Shown here piece after piece: positions 12,123 through 23,745 of a stretch of 64,000 nucleotides of DNA; position 1 is the stretch's first letter; every line of letters starts with the position of its first letter. The notes beneath the pieces were generated by a model, which did no database searches, was not told the origin of the DNA, and saw only the letters and a list, made by a program, of their open reading frames with translations. The stretch covers positions 3,443,017 to 3,507,016 of the forward strand of contig WOAB01000760.1 in NCBI GenBank assembly GCA_027886185.1, read 5' to 3'. Made by a program: the position numbers and the translations under genes. Source of the DNA: Rheum nobile. Taxonomy: Eukaryota; Streptophyta; Magnoliopsida; Caryophyllales; Polygonaceae.

Positions 12123-14348
12123 TATAACACCCCCAAATTTATAACCCATTTGGAAAGGTATTACCGCCAGTGACCTCGGTTTCCACACCGAAGCCACCCC
12201 AGGCTTTACCGGTTTCAACACAATTTATAATCAATCATTAAGATATAAACATCAAAACCATTAAATAAAACAGATGTCTGAGGATTACATCCCAATCCCC
12301 TAGGACAAAACAAAGTAGTTCAGCGGAAGTCTTTCAAAATATAAATACATGGGTCTTGATCCTAAAGATCACCCGCCAAAGATCGTAGCCTGATAAACCG
12401 TTAAAAACAAATACCGTTTACTCTTATAGTCATTCTAGCCTTCCTTCCTCAGATTCTTATCTGATGTGCCGAATCGAACGGATGACACCAGCCCACATGC
12501 AGAGAACAAAGTTCGTGGGTTAGTCTAATGAAAGACTATGCAAGGGTACAAAGCAGAGTGGTTCAAGTAGTCGTATTAGTTAGACTCATCGCTCTCCGAA
12601 TAATAACCGAAGATGATAGTCAACCTTCATACTTCTACTGGAATGAAACAAACTGAAAGATCATGATGAGATTCTGGAGATCAGGTCTCACAGCAATCAA
12701 CCAAAAGAAGACTCCAAGAGATTGAGTCTTATAGGAAATATGACAATGTTGGGAAACATTCAAGAATCATATAATTGATGATTTAAAACTGACTGAGATG
12801 CTTCGATCCACGACCAACCTCACCGTATAATGCGAATCACCGCATGATACGAATCCAGACTGGAAAGAGGACGTACTACATTCAAGTCAGGACGAGTTTT
12901 TTCCTAACGACACTATTACTTAGCTGCCCTACTCGCCAAAGGTATATTAATTACGTGCACTCGGGCACTTATCTTATTAAATTCCAAAAGCTCATCACGT
13001 TATAGGCTTTTAATTATGTCTGCCGATAGCGGGACATATTTATGATAGGGACGGATCCCAAGTTTGTAGCACTAGCTTTGTGCCACCACCTCCATACCGC
13101 TAAGTACGGAGGCACGGTCATGACCCACCAAATGGCCTATGGGCCTTACCCCAAGCACCATTTTCTCATTATAAAGAAACGACTGGACCTCAACTCGTCC
13201 ATCGCTCCTACGAATATTCGTGCTAACTAATTAGTCTAAGCACAGTAATAATCATATCCAAGCCCTTAGGCCAAAATATATATTCATAATAGCGTTGTTC
13301 TAGCAGATATACAACCTATTATAATATCATATTCATTTATATCATTTAATAAAACAGTTTCCAACAATTCAATAAATCATCCCAAATCAATTAACAATTA
13401 AGCAATTGATAATCAATGGAAATATGGAATGATAAGCAAGAGTGAACCGCCACTTGCCTTGAATCTGACGAAAGCTTCGAAAGCTTGGTTTCAAAGAGTT
13501 TCTGAGTCCAGAACGGGAACAATTCCCAAATCGAACCCCCTTGGCTTCGATTCTCCTTGGTTTGTTTCTACCACCTTATTAAGCTTCTAACAAGCTTCAA
13601 AAGGCCCCTGAGAACATATCAAAACAAGGCCAGAACAACCACGAAAAACGGATTCAAAGTTCAGCAAAATCACGGATTTTGAAGGGAAAAACAGTGACTT
13701 TCAAGGGATTTCTTACCCACTTTCGATCGACCTCGGGTTCGATTCGAACTTGGATATTCTTCTCACCCTCTTAAGAAACACTTCACCTTCAATATGCAAC
13801 TTTGATCTCGCCAAACGAATGAGTGAATCGATCAGAAATCGATCACGAAGTTCAGCTGATGAAACAGATTTCTGGGCTGTTTTGACAGCAAAAACGTGCT
13901 GAGGAGCTAACTTCTGGCCCTTCTCACGACTTATCCTCTTCTTTTATAGGCAAACAAAGAAGACCAATATGAAGACATGTGTACCAAGAGGTGGACAAGC
14001 TATGCCCCCTAGCTTTGGCAAGTCATCAAGGCTAGTTTCCAACTGCCCTAAGTGGCCTTCCAGCTGTTGATTTCGTGAGCTGTGTGGAGGCTAAGGCATT
14101 AGGCCGACCTTGGGCTTTGTCTTCTTTTACCTTAAGTGGTAATTTTCTTAACTCCGGGTTAAATATATTCGTACACGAACGATCATTTAAGCCAAAAATA
14201 CCTTAATTGTATTTTATATTGCTCAGAAAAATATTACAGAAGCCAAACATTACACAGAATGTTCGTATCTCTTCAATATTAATTTGGCTTGTAATATGGC
14301 TAAAGAAAATTCAAAAAAAGTATTCGTGCAAATATACGGGATATTACA
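12123..14348 (-). repeat. 5' LTR of the chromovirus
   Basis: 2226 bp, paired with 3512-5733. In element orientation it starts TGTAATATCCC and ends GGTGTTATA. It is followed by AACTA, which also precedes the left LTR. Confidence 0.95.
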
Positions 14349-14353
14349 AACTA

Positions 14354-14620
14354 CTTGACTGTTGTCCCCTTTTGAGCTTGAATGAGACTTTGATTGGTTG
14401 GATAATTATACTGTTGGATATTTCTGCTTATGTTATGACTATGTGTATGATGGTTGTGTGATGTTGAGCTTGAATGAGACTTTGATTGGTTGGATAACCG
14501 TGCTCTGTGGGTGTTGCATTGAGAAAAAACTTGACTGTTGTGTGATGTTGAGCTTGAATGAGAGTTTGATTGTGTGGATAATTATACTGTTGGATATTTA
14601 TGTTACTGTCCCTTGATGTG
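14354..14620 (+). repeat. Imperfect tandem repeats flanking the insertion
   Basis: Repeated words occur two or three times: GAGCTTGAATGAGACTTTGA, TGGATAATTATACTGTTGGA and CTTGACTGTTG. Pieces related to them (TTTCTGCTTATG, ATGTGTATGATGGTT, TGGGTGTTGCATT) also lie left of the retrotransposon at 3450-3505. The element thus landed inside a locally duplicated, probably intronic, sequence. Confidence 0.6.
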
Positions 14621-14677
14621 TTGGTCTCTGAGATGATGGCACTGTTAATAAGTTGTTGTGTGAGTATATTGGAATGA

Positions 14678-14845
14678 ATTGTGTGCTTTAAATAGTGTAA
14701 TTATATTGATTGTTATGTTAAATCCTTGTAATTCTATTGGTCGAGAAGTAAACTCCTTGGATTCTGAAATTTTGAACCTTCTATTCTCGCAGCCCCTGTG
14801 CACATTATTGCCTTGCTGAATTTTCATTGAAAACAACCTGTGAAG
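14678..14845 (+). repeat. Copy A of a duplicated segment
   Basis: From TGTGTGCTTTAAATAGTG to about TTCATTGAAAAC. It resembles 17328-17460 in the same orientation, with shared runs such as CCTTGGATTCTGAAATTTT. The two copies flank the mariner transposase remnant. They are clearly diverged and differ by several short indels. Confidence 0.6.
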
Positions 14846-14861
14846 CTTCTATTTGAAGTTG

Positions 14862-15240
14862 TGTGATTTAGGTCTGCATGATGCTTATGAGTATGATGGT
14901 GGTATGTGAATGAGGTTGTGCTAGTGAGGCTTATGGGGATATTTGAGATTGCTTGTTGCTTAATTTCTGTTAGGGTCATAATCAATGATGAAGGTTTCTT
15001 ATAACTGAGATGCAATTCATGTTATTTCACTGCATTAACATGCTATAGGAAACCAGTTGCTTTGTGACTGATCGAGGCTTATAAGTATGTTAGTGGTATG
15101 TGAATTGGGTTGTGTCTGTGAGGTTTATGGGGACATCTGAGATTGCAATATGTTTAATTTATTTTACTGGCATAATTAATGATGAAGTTTTCTTATTAGT
15201 GAGATGCAATTCATGTTATTTCACTACATTACTTAAATTA
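14862..15240 (+). repeat. Two-copy tandem duplication, about 200 bp each
   Basis: 14862-15055 and 15063-15240 share words in the same order: GGTGGTATGTGAAT / AGTGGTATGTGAAT, TTATGGGGA, TGAGATTGC, ATAAT(C)AATGATGAAG, and GAGATGCAATTCATGTTATT. Short frames here carry no recognisable protein. The stretch 15241-15589 shows nothing else I can name. Confidence 0.6.
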
Positions 15241-15589
15241 AATAAAATCAAAGTTCATACATTGAACAAGCTAAGTCCCAAAATATGTATCTTCATATGA
15301 CAATATGTATCTAGGTTCCACAAACCTTTACAAAAAAAGTAGTTATATTCAAAAATTTCTAAGATCACAAAATATGTAGCTTGCCTTCTATTCATAGATC
15401 ATGCTAGAATAGCATATTAAAGTACTATTCTATGATGATCTATTGTTGACTGCCTTCTGCTCCATTTGATGCTACTGCTTGCTGACTGCCTTGAGCTGCA
15501 CTTGATGTTGTTGGTTGTTCAGTGTCTTGTAGTCCATTTGTTCTTACTTGTTGTGCTTGTGCTGGTTGTGCACCATTATGAACTATGTC

Positions 15590-17137
15590 TCAGGCCTGCA
15601 ATACAGCCCACATGGGTGCCTTGATTTGTGTTTGTAGATTTCCTTGAGCCTCTAATTTCTTCTTGTTGACATGTGGCAAGTTAAATTCATTCCCCCCTTT
15701 TGACTTTAGTATCTCATTCATTACATATTGAAGTGTCATCCAAAAACTGCTTAGGGTACGGGGGTCTAACTCAAAAAATGATTCATGAACTGCTTTAAGC
15801 ATCTTTTCAACATCTTTGGACATTTTTTTATGCATTAAAGACTGTATGCTTCTAAAGAAACCCAAGTCTAAAATATTTAAGTCGGGACTATTAGGTGGTT
15901 GTTGAATCAAAATGAATGTGAATTCACATTGCATGTATACCTCTTGCCATTTTGCATCCTCTTGAGTTATATGAGCCTTTGCATTATCCTGTTGAATGAA
16001 AATAACCTTCTGTCCCCCATCTCTTGGCCATTTCTCCTTGATAGCTGGTATAATTTGGTTGATTAGCATGCTCCTTGTGACTTTTTTGTTAACTGATTCC
16101 ACTATTTTGGTAATGATAGTCCCCTTATCTCTGTTTTTGGATGCTCTCTTGGCTGGCTCTTGATAAGTGAATGGGAAGATACCAATCTTTCCATCAAATG
16201 TACAATGTCCCTCAGAGTTGTATCTAGGTCTAGCTACTATTGCAGTGAACATCACTTTTGGTATAAATTTGCTTGAAGTAGCAGACCTATATTGTCCCTT
16301 CTCATTCTGTGCTAAGTATACCCTTTGTGATTTCTTGCTAAGGTAGAACCATTTTTCATCTAAATGGACGAAATCAAACATGGAATAATACTCTCTCTTT
16401 GATTCTGCTGTGATCCCTTGTAGTAACATCAAAATCCATTCCAGTCTTGTTATTTTATTAGCATCTTTCAAACCTGGATGAAGTGAGTTTGTATGTGGCT
16501 TGATTTGTCCCCTCTTGATCATCCTATGAACTGTGCTCTTTGAAAGGCTGAGTTTGGTAGCTAGATCCCTGATGCATGATCTGTCCCCCATTTGCAAAGA
16601 TGTGATAGCTTATGTTGGCACTTGTACTCTCTTTCTACCAGCATTATGAAATTTTGTGGTGACATTGTATCTCTGTCCAGCAATTTTCTGCTTCTTGGCT
16701 ATGTTCCATTAATTGCCTATACATCTTCTTGATAAACCAAATTCTTGTGCAACTGCTTGTATTGACCCATGTTCAAGCTTACCTCATGTTGCTCTCTGTA
16801 GAAGTCATATCAATATATGCAGTCTTCTATCACTACTAAGCTTGCGGATTGGTGGCTGATGATGACCTGTAGCATGTGTCCCATCCTCTGTTTCCTCTTG
16901 ATTTGGTGACTGAGAATGACTTGTTGATTGTGAGATTGGTTGGTGATTATATTGTTCATCTTCTGGTTCCTGGTTCAGATCAAAAGAAAACTCTGTTATG
17001 ATTCTTAGATGTTGATTGTCTTGTTCATCTTGTGGTTCCATGTCCCCAGTTGGCTGATTGAGATCAAAAAAGATCTTTGTTTCTTCCATGCCTTCTTCAT
17101 TCTCAGTTTCATCAATTAAAAATGGAGATTCATTCAA
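15590..17137 (-). pseudogene. Mariner-like (MLE, DD39D-type) transposase, N-terminus decayed
   Basis: The open part 15590-16597 (335 codons) shows the end of a helix-turn-helix (LSLSKSTVHRMIKRG). It also has the plant mariner catalytic motifs: HLDEKWFY (first Asp), FIQQDNAKAH (second Asp) and PPNSPDLNILDLGFFRSIQ (third Asp). The expected N-terminal part lies upstream in 16805-17137, an acidic Gln/Asn-rich start with MNESPFLIDETENEE. The two are separated by about 200 bp with stops and frame changes, so the gene is broken. The family cuts and pastes DNA at TA sites, and related proteins mobilise Stowaway MITEs. A probable terminal repeat lies upstream at 17472-17505. I could not find the matching left end, so the element may be truncated. 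Confidence 0.9.
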
Positions 17138-17327
17138 GTCTCAGGCTAAAACCATCAACACGCAGGCAGTGATGCTCAATTAATCCTTATTCCTTTTGTT
17201 TTTTTGGTTTCTGTTTTTGGGTATTTTGTGATTGCAGAGCTTTGAATGCAAAGCTTTAAATGCAAATTGTGAAGCAATTGCATGGTTTAAATATAACTGA
17301 CTCAGCCGCTTGTATTAAGGGCACAAT

Positions 17328-17460
17328 CTGTGTGCTTTAAATGGTATAATTCTATTGGTTGAAAAGTAAATTCCTTGGATTCTGAAATTTTAAACCTTCT
17401 ATTCTCTACAACTCTACAACCCCTGTACACATTATTGCATTGCAGAATTTCCATTAAAAC
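17328..17460 (+). repeat. Copy B of the duplicated segment
   Basis: Counterpart of 14678-14845: TGTGTGCTTTAAATGG, then ATTCTATTGGTTGA, then CCTTGGATTCTGAAATTTT and CACATTATTGCATTGC. It lies inside the inferred right end of the mariner element. Confidence 0.55.
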
Positions 17461-17471
17461 TTGTGCCCAAC

Positions 17472-17505
17472 TTCAAATGGGAACGAAATAAAAGGACAGA
17501 AAGAG
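17472..17505 (-). repeat. Probable right terminal repeat of the mariner element
   Basis: The minus strand reads CTCTTTCTGTCCTTTTATTT and on, preceded by TA (17506-17507). This resembles the CTCCCTCCGTCCC-type ends of plant mariner and Stowaway elements. Without the partner end the call is tentative. Confidence 0.45.
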
Positions 17506-17507
17506 TA

Positions 17508-17919
17508 TCATTTTGTTGGACGTTCAAAATTGTCTACAAAAAATCCAATCTTTTTTTTTAGCTCAATCAAACACGAAATTTAGGGAAGCGATGTCGATTC
17601 ATGCAATTATTTTCTTTTAGTCGTTCGTTTTTTTCCCCAGCTGTTGAAAGGACAGGACCCAGAAAAATACTAGTACTAACAAGCATGAAGCAACAAACAA
17701 TGCAGTAGTTGAAACAAGAAAAAAGGAACATTCTTTTTTGAAGCAAGCACAAAAGAGAAATCTTAATAATAGTTGGAAACAGACTGACTAAAATTAATAA
17801 GCTGATCTCTGCCTTCATACGGACAGGGATCAATACTGAAGTCAGCTAAGATAAGAAGTTACATGAACTGCCGAATCTCAGGTTGGCATCTGGGTGCACA
17901 CGCAGTACAAAAACGTTCT
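17508..17919 (-). other. Region downstream of U2A', probable 3' UTR and spacer
   Basis: Lies 3' of the U2A' stop codon. The open frame 17567-17833 (minus) has no recognisable domain. I could not place the polyadenylation site. Confidence 0.4.
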
Positions 17920-20900
17920 CTATTTCTCTGTATCTTCATGATCCATACTTTCTGCACCGTCGTTCTGTGCTTTTCCCCCATCAGTTTCAGTCTTGTCGTC
18001 TTTAGATTCCCCATCCACAGCCATTGCATCAGCATCGGGAATCTTCAGGTCTGAGGGAAGCTGGCCGGACTTGAGCGCCTGCAGAAGCACATATTTTAAG
18101 AGGTAGAATCAGCTATGGTGAAAAGCTAAAATATTCAATTGCAAATGTATATAGAATGAGACTTTTAAGAGTCCAAACACAATAAGGACACTAGTTTGCA
18201 AGAGAAGGATCCATGTCACCTTCAATCAACACATTATAAACAACCAAATCTCAAGTGTGACATCTAATCCCCAAGAATTACAACAGAAGGAACAAATTCA
18301 ATATGCTCAATTTCTAAAAGTTGACGGAGTAAAGTCCTATTTTGTGATATATATGGAGAGAGTAATAACGCTTGAATAAGTAAATTGATTAAAAAGTACA
18401 TGAACTAGGTACGAATTAGGGCTGGAAATGATTTACCTTTTCTAGCATGGCAACCTCTTCAAGAGTTTGTGAATTAACAATAGCAGCCTGTCATAGACAG
18501 CAAAATAGAACACCGTCAAGATGACATTCAACTTTGAAATCAGTAATGCCCATATTGATTAATAAGCGGGCTAAGTTTATGTCAGAGCTGGCTAACTAGA
18601 TATAAAGCATCATCAGAAAATGTTACATCAATAGCATCTCTCCTTCACAAAGGGCGCAATATTTAGTCTCACAGTTTCATAGTTCATTACTGTCCAAAGA
18701 AATTGTTTGTCAAGGGATGGCACAATGGTACAAGCCAAATAACTTTGAATAAGACAGAATAGTAAAGAAGTCACGATCATGCAGATAATAATCTAGCAGA
18801 CTAGCGTTAGACTTGAGATACTCAACATGGAAATGGATGATTCAACATGCCTTGGATATAGGTAAAAAAAAAGAGAAGATAATAGGACTCATACAGGATT
18901 ACTTCTTTCAAAAAGCACAAATGACTAAATTGCATCTGATTCAGAGGGGAACATCGATCCATCATCACCATAAGTGATGTCAAACTGTGCCAGCACAGCT
19001 AAACATAGAGATAAATTATGGGACATACAAAAACCTAGTGTAGTTAAAAAGTAGACAACTAAGTGCTCGTTTGGTTGGGAAGTAAATTCCCATGATTTTA
19101 AATTACTTGAAAAGTGATATCAAATATATGTGTTTGGTTGGCCTTTTTGTTTTTGAAAAATGCAGATATTTAATTCATGGGATTTTCAATTCCTACAAAA
19201 CATAGGAAGTGCAATCACCTAGGGAGGGGTGAGTAAGATTTTCTCCCCTCATATTTCCCATTATTTAGATTTTAACCAAACATAATTTACCAATTCCCAT
19301 GAATTTAAATTCCCATGTTTTGATTTCACATGAAATAACTTCATAGGAATTACAATTCCCACATTCAACCAAACAAACACTAAATATACTTGCATTAAAA
19401 CACGGATCAATCCATGTAATGCCTTCCATTATGCAAATGTCGCCTATGTTGAATGTTCATTTTATATGTTTAAAAAGACCATGTTACTCAAATCAATTGT
19501 ATGGCATTTAACTAGAATGTAACAGAATATTCAACTTGGTGGCATCTAACTAAAGGAACACATTCATAGGGTAGTTTTTTTGAGAGGCATTTCTAAGAAA
19601 AATACAGTACTTAGCAAGAAAAAAAAGAATGATTGATGACAAAGCAAGCTGTCACATGCAAAATATACTTAAGCTTGGTTAATAAAATCGACAGCTGGAT
19701 GAGCTGAGAAAGTCAGCAAAGGGTAAATAGCTTAAAAACACAGATTTGAGATACAGAGGATCAGAGATGTACCTTAATAGCAATAATCTGCTCTGGTGTG
19801 GGGGCAACCTTCTTGGGTGCGGACTCCTCCTTTTGAACCTCTGCACCATTCAACTCAACAGGTGTGATTGTATTTACAGGTTCCTTCTTTGCCTCTTCTT
19901 CGGCTTCCTTTGATGAAAATAGATTTTCTGCCTCAAGTCGCTCCTGCATCAAATAAGAGCATTATAAACTCCAGTTCAAGGAAGAACTGAAAACAGATAA
20001 TGGCTTGCTCATGTATCATGTGTTGCTCTTGCATACATGTATACTCGTGTCCTACTCCGGCAAGTGCCAGAAGTGCAGCAACAGACATGAGAAGACAAAA
20101 AAAATGTCAAAATCAAATGTTACTCACCTTCTGTTTAACTTTCCTGAAGTCTAGCAAGCGCAGTTGTTTCAATTTGTGGATCACATACAACCGATAGTTG
20201 GGTTTTTTGGTAACAAGGTTGTCCATAAGAGAAAGGAACTGTAGCTTGGGAAGGGATGACAATGGATCAATGTCAACCAAATTGACCAGTCGGTTGTTAG
20301 TAAGAACCAGTGTGTGCAGCTTTGGCAAAAACTCTACAAATTAAGCAAACCAAATTGTCACAGCTGCAAGCAGGCAATATACAAAGAAACTGCAAAAAAT
20401 GAAATCACCTCCTATAGCAGGGCTAATACGCGTGATCCTGTTATTGTTTATCAGCAGTGTTCCAAGTCTATTCAGATAGGGGAAGTTTTCAAGTTTCACA
20501 ATCTCATTGTCTGAGAGATCAATAGTATCAAATTGATCCTGCAAACAGATTATCATAGGTTAAAGATCTCGATGATGCAGGTACACCTTGTTTAGTGGAA
20601 AAGCACAGTAATATATCTATTTCAAAACAACATGCATTCACTTATAAATACGAACAGTATTATGATTCTATTCAGTACAGACGCAACAGTGGCCTTGCAC
20701 TACTCATTCATTAATACATTTATTAATGAAAAAAATCAAACAACCATAATTTAGCCAGCTTAGCAAGATGATTATTTCTCTTTCACCTTCCTGTGATTAG
20801 AGATCAGATAGAGGGAGCACTTGGCTATCCCCGTACCTTTCTTTTATCAAAAAGATCTCTTAGCCTCCATAATTCTTTACTAAAAGTTGCAACTTTGCTT

Positions 20901-21600
20901 ATTTTTCTACTCTCCCAAAACAAACAATGCCTTTCAATAAAACTTACACTGCTTCATACATCATTTAGTCAAAACAATCAATTCCCATGTCGGTTATGCC
21001 AACATAAGAGGTCTATGATGTCCCTGTACTTATTACACCTACTATACTCTTGGATTAAGGGACATAAGTTACAGTGCTATGGATGTTGTGCCTTCACACA
21101 GAAAGCCAAAGGACTAGTAACAAGGCTCAAGCAACATACTACATATATGTAGGCAGGCAGCGAATCAGCAATATTCTCAGCCAAAAGATAATGTACAAAT
21201 TTGCTAATCCTAATCCTATTTGAATGTATACAAACAAAACTCAAAGCTGTGCTCGGATAACCATTACACATTTACACCTCCGTATTTAAAAAGGAAATTT
21301 TCAAATCACTTAAGCAAACATCGAATCATGAGAGCACAGAGCTTGTTATAAACGATATTTTACCTCAGTTGCTCCCAAATTCTCTAAAACAGCGATCTTG
21401 TTCCCTGAATTAAATCAAAACACGAGTAAGAGAGCGTCGATTAGTTGCTAGGGTTTTCTCTTTGCATAGAGCAGAAGAGATTTCAGTATACGAAAAAGAA
21501 ATAGGGTTTGGAGGAAACCTCGAAGATCCAACTCGCGCTCTCGGATGGCATTGAAGAAGTGAGGACACTTCCAAACTAGGTCAGCGGTGAGCCTCACCAT
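17920..21600 (-). CDS. U2A': U2 small nuclear ribonucleoprotein A' (U2A')
   Basis: Seven exons on the minus strand, all with GT-AG introns: 21600-21519, 21404-21364, 20538-20409, 20333-20128, 19943-19773, 18487-18437 and 18078-17920. They join in frame to 280 codons (279 residues), within the family's usual length. The protein starts MVRLTADLVWKCPHFFNA and contains leucine-rich repeats over about residues 20-140 (LDLRGNKIAVLENLG, IDLSDNEIVKLENFP, LVLTNNRLVNLVDID). The capping segment follows (NYRLYVIHKLKQLRLLDFRKVKQKE). A Lys/Glu-rich tail ends MDHEDTEK. U2A' binds U2B'' and U2 snRNA stem-loop IV in the nucleus and works in branch-site recognition. The start ATG gives the conserved family N-terminus. 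Introns 3 and 5 are long; intron 5 holds a MITE. Confidence 0.97.
19063..19380. mobile_element. Tourist-like MITE in U2A' intron 5
   Basis: 318 bp flanked by TAA (19060-19062 and 19381-19383). Inverted ends: GTGCTCGTTTGGTTG on the left, and GTGTTTGTTTGGTTG as the reverse complement of the right. AATTCCCATG-type words recur near both ends. The 3-bp TAA duplication and GTTTGGTT ends fit the PIF/Harbinger (Tourist) group. There is no coding capacity. Confidence 0.82.
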
Positions 21601-21816
21601 GGTTGCCGAATGCGAACCACCGCCTTCGTCCTCCTCGAGAAGTTATTGCACTTGCAGAAGCAGCGGGGGAATGGAAGAAGAGAACAACCTACCGAGCTGC
21701 TTCCAAAGACTCCCGCTTGTGTTGCAGCTTATGTGACGCTTGCCCAAATGAACCCTCGTTCAGAGAAGGGTTTTTCTCGCCCCCCTTTCCTTTAAAATAA
21801 TTCGACTAAAAAAAAA

Positions 21817-22069
21817 TTTTTTTTTTTTTTTTTGATTATCGTAGGTGTCAGACCAGCTTCGCTGAGCCTACTAATCCCACGTCCCGCCAATCCCAGCCCA
21901 CGATCCACGGAGCATGATGGCCCGCACGCAGGTACCCCCCAGGTCAACAGGACTTAAATCAGGAGCGTGTTCATCTAAATGGCGCCACCACGTTTCGATC
22001 CTGGATGGGAGGACCACACCCAAGAGCTACTCCCCCGTGGCAACCACTCGGACTACGCCCCTGGGGGCA
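21817..22069 (-). mobile_element. tRNA-derived SINE, minus strand
   Basis: In element orientation it begins TGCCCCCAGGGGCG. It has an A-box-like GTAGTCCGAGTGG near the 5' end and a B-box-like GGATCGAAACG about 45 nt later, and ends in a poly-A run (the T run at 21817-21833). A direct repeat ACTAAAAAAAAA flanks it (21805-21816 and from 22070). It lies about 220 bp upstream of the U2A' start codon. SINEs are transcribed by RNA polymerase III and moved by LINE proteins. Confidence 0.78.
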
Positions 22070-22320
22070 ACTAAAAAAAAAAAAAAAAAACTTAAATTGG
22101 ATAACTTTTATCCAATTATTCGTTTCAAATTACCTCTTATATTTTTTCTGTAATTACAATTATTAGTTTGATTAATGGTTAGGTGTTAGTTAGAGTCTAG
22201 GGTTTTAGAATTTTTAGGTACTTGACTTATAAGTTTTAAGGGTTTAGGCTTTGAAATTTTAGGATTTAGGTTTCACAGGTTTGTGTAATCTCACATTCAT
22301 ACTATGGACATGTTCGGTAA

Positions 22321-23009
22321 GTGGTAAGTTGAAGCTGAAATAGTAGTTGAAACTGAAGTTAGGTAGTTGAAGTAAAATTTGGGGTGTGTTCGGTAATCAA
22401 AATTTATGGGAGCTGAAATAGTAAAATTGGGGTGTAAAATATTGATCATGTAAGCCAACAAACTAATTTTTTATGTCACATAAAGAACAAGGTATCAAGC
22501 ACAATAGTGTTAATTGTGTTTACTGGTTTACTGATTCTATTTTCTGGTTTATATACAGAACAAGGTATTGAATCTATTTACTGGTTTACTGTTAGTGTTA
22601 ATCATTTTTATAAAACTCCTTGTTGTAGGTCAGTCTCGTGTGAAGTTTATACTGATCTCATAATCCAAGTCCAAGGTATCAAATATTTACTCCACAAGGT
22701 CGGGTATGTTTGATTCATTTCAATTTTAAGGCCAAGTTCCAACATTTAACAAAATTACACTTGATGGTTTAGTTCGTAGATTGACCTGCATTAAGTGTAT
22801 ATCATCACTTTATTAGAATACGTATGATTCTACCTGACTTCAATTATATATCATCACTTCATTAGATACTACTAAAGCATATCTTTTAATTACATTTCAA
22901 AAAAAAATGTAATTAAAATTAATAAATATGAATAATTTGTCTACTCACAGTCCTTTAGTTTGATTACCAATTTATTTTATCTAGAGATTATAAGTTGTGA
23001 GTTTTCAAT
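22321..23009 (+). other. Left subterminal region of the Harbinger element
   Basis: AT-rich, with repeated TTGAAGTTAGGTAG and TTGAAGCTGAAATAG words near the end, typical of subterminal transposase-binding repeats. ACTGGTTTACTG words recur near 22520-22590. No gene seen. Confidence 0.45.
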
Positions 23010-23205
23010 ATTGTTATAACTGTAAATTTTGTTGTAATTTCAGTTTCTGTGTTCTTGTGATTGCATTCATTTGTTGTAACTATAATTTTTGTTGTAATTT
23101 CGGTTTCTATGTTCTTGTGACTGCATTCATTTGTTGTAACTGTAAATTTTGTTGTAATTTTAGTGAATGTGTTCTTGTGATTGCATTCATTTGTTGTAGC
23201 TGATT
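23010..23205 (+). repeat. Three-copy tandem repeat, about 63 bp
   Basis: Unit: TGTAAATTTTGTTGTAATTT, then a variable TCAGTTTCTGTG-like part, then TTCTTGTGATTGCATTCATT and TGTTGTAAC. Copies start near 23020, 23083 and 23146, with few differences. The matching frame (22997-23203) is an artefact of the repeat. Confidence 0.85.
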
Positions 23206-23745
23206 ATCAATTTATTTCTGATTTTAAACAAATGAACACAGTTACATACTTCAGCTTGTAATTGACTTCAGTTACATCTACCCGACTTTAGTTACATCTT
23301 GGATGTTGACTTAAAGAACAAAAATTTCCTATAATTGAAGTCAGGTAGAGAGGCATACACCCCAATTTGTAACTGAAGTCAGGTAGAGAGGTATACATTG
23401 TACTTGACTTGAAGATCTGCTAGTAGTATATTCAGTTAGATAGTACTGAAGCATATCTTGAATACTGCTAGTAGAGTCTGCTTACTAGTATATCGTCATC
23501 TAATGTTCATTCAGTTAAGTAGTGAATCTGCTAGTAGTACATTCAGTTAAGTAGTGAATCTGTTTTCTGTTTACTGACTATTGGTTCATTTTTTTCTTTG
23601 ACATTTAGGGTGTCCAATTTGCTTAAGTGAAGTTGGCTGGTGAACTTGAAAGGTATATCCACAAACCCTAATTCATATTTAATGCATTGTGTGGGAGTGT
23701 ACATTCCTTGTTTGAATTAGAACTAGTGTCCATGGTACAAATTAG

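Larger units (their letters stand above)
3512..14348 (-). mobile_element. Ty3/gypsy chromovirus (Tekay/Del type), nearly complete
   Basis: A 10.8-kb LTR retrotransposon on the minus strand, bounded by the 5-bp duplication AACTA (3507-3511 and 14349-14353). It contains, in its own reading direction: 5' LTR (14348-12123), primer site, an extra leader ORF, gag-pol with the order Gag, zinc knuckles, protease, reverse transcriptase, RNase H, integrase and chromodomain-like tail, then polypurine tract and 3' LTR (5733-3512). The order and the tail after the integrase place it in the chromovirus branch; Tekay/Del is my best match from memory. I count about 20 substitutions and one 4-bp indel between the LTRs, near 1% divergence. 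At 1.3e-8 per site per year (a grass-derived rate) that is about 0.4 million years. Two integrase stops and one leader-ORF stop suggest it cannot move without help. Confidence 0.95.

Noticed and set aside
14600..15600. Left inverted end of the mariner element
   Set aside because: I searched for a CTCTTTCTGTCC-like word preceded by TA and found none; the end is missing or too diverged.
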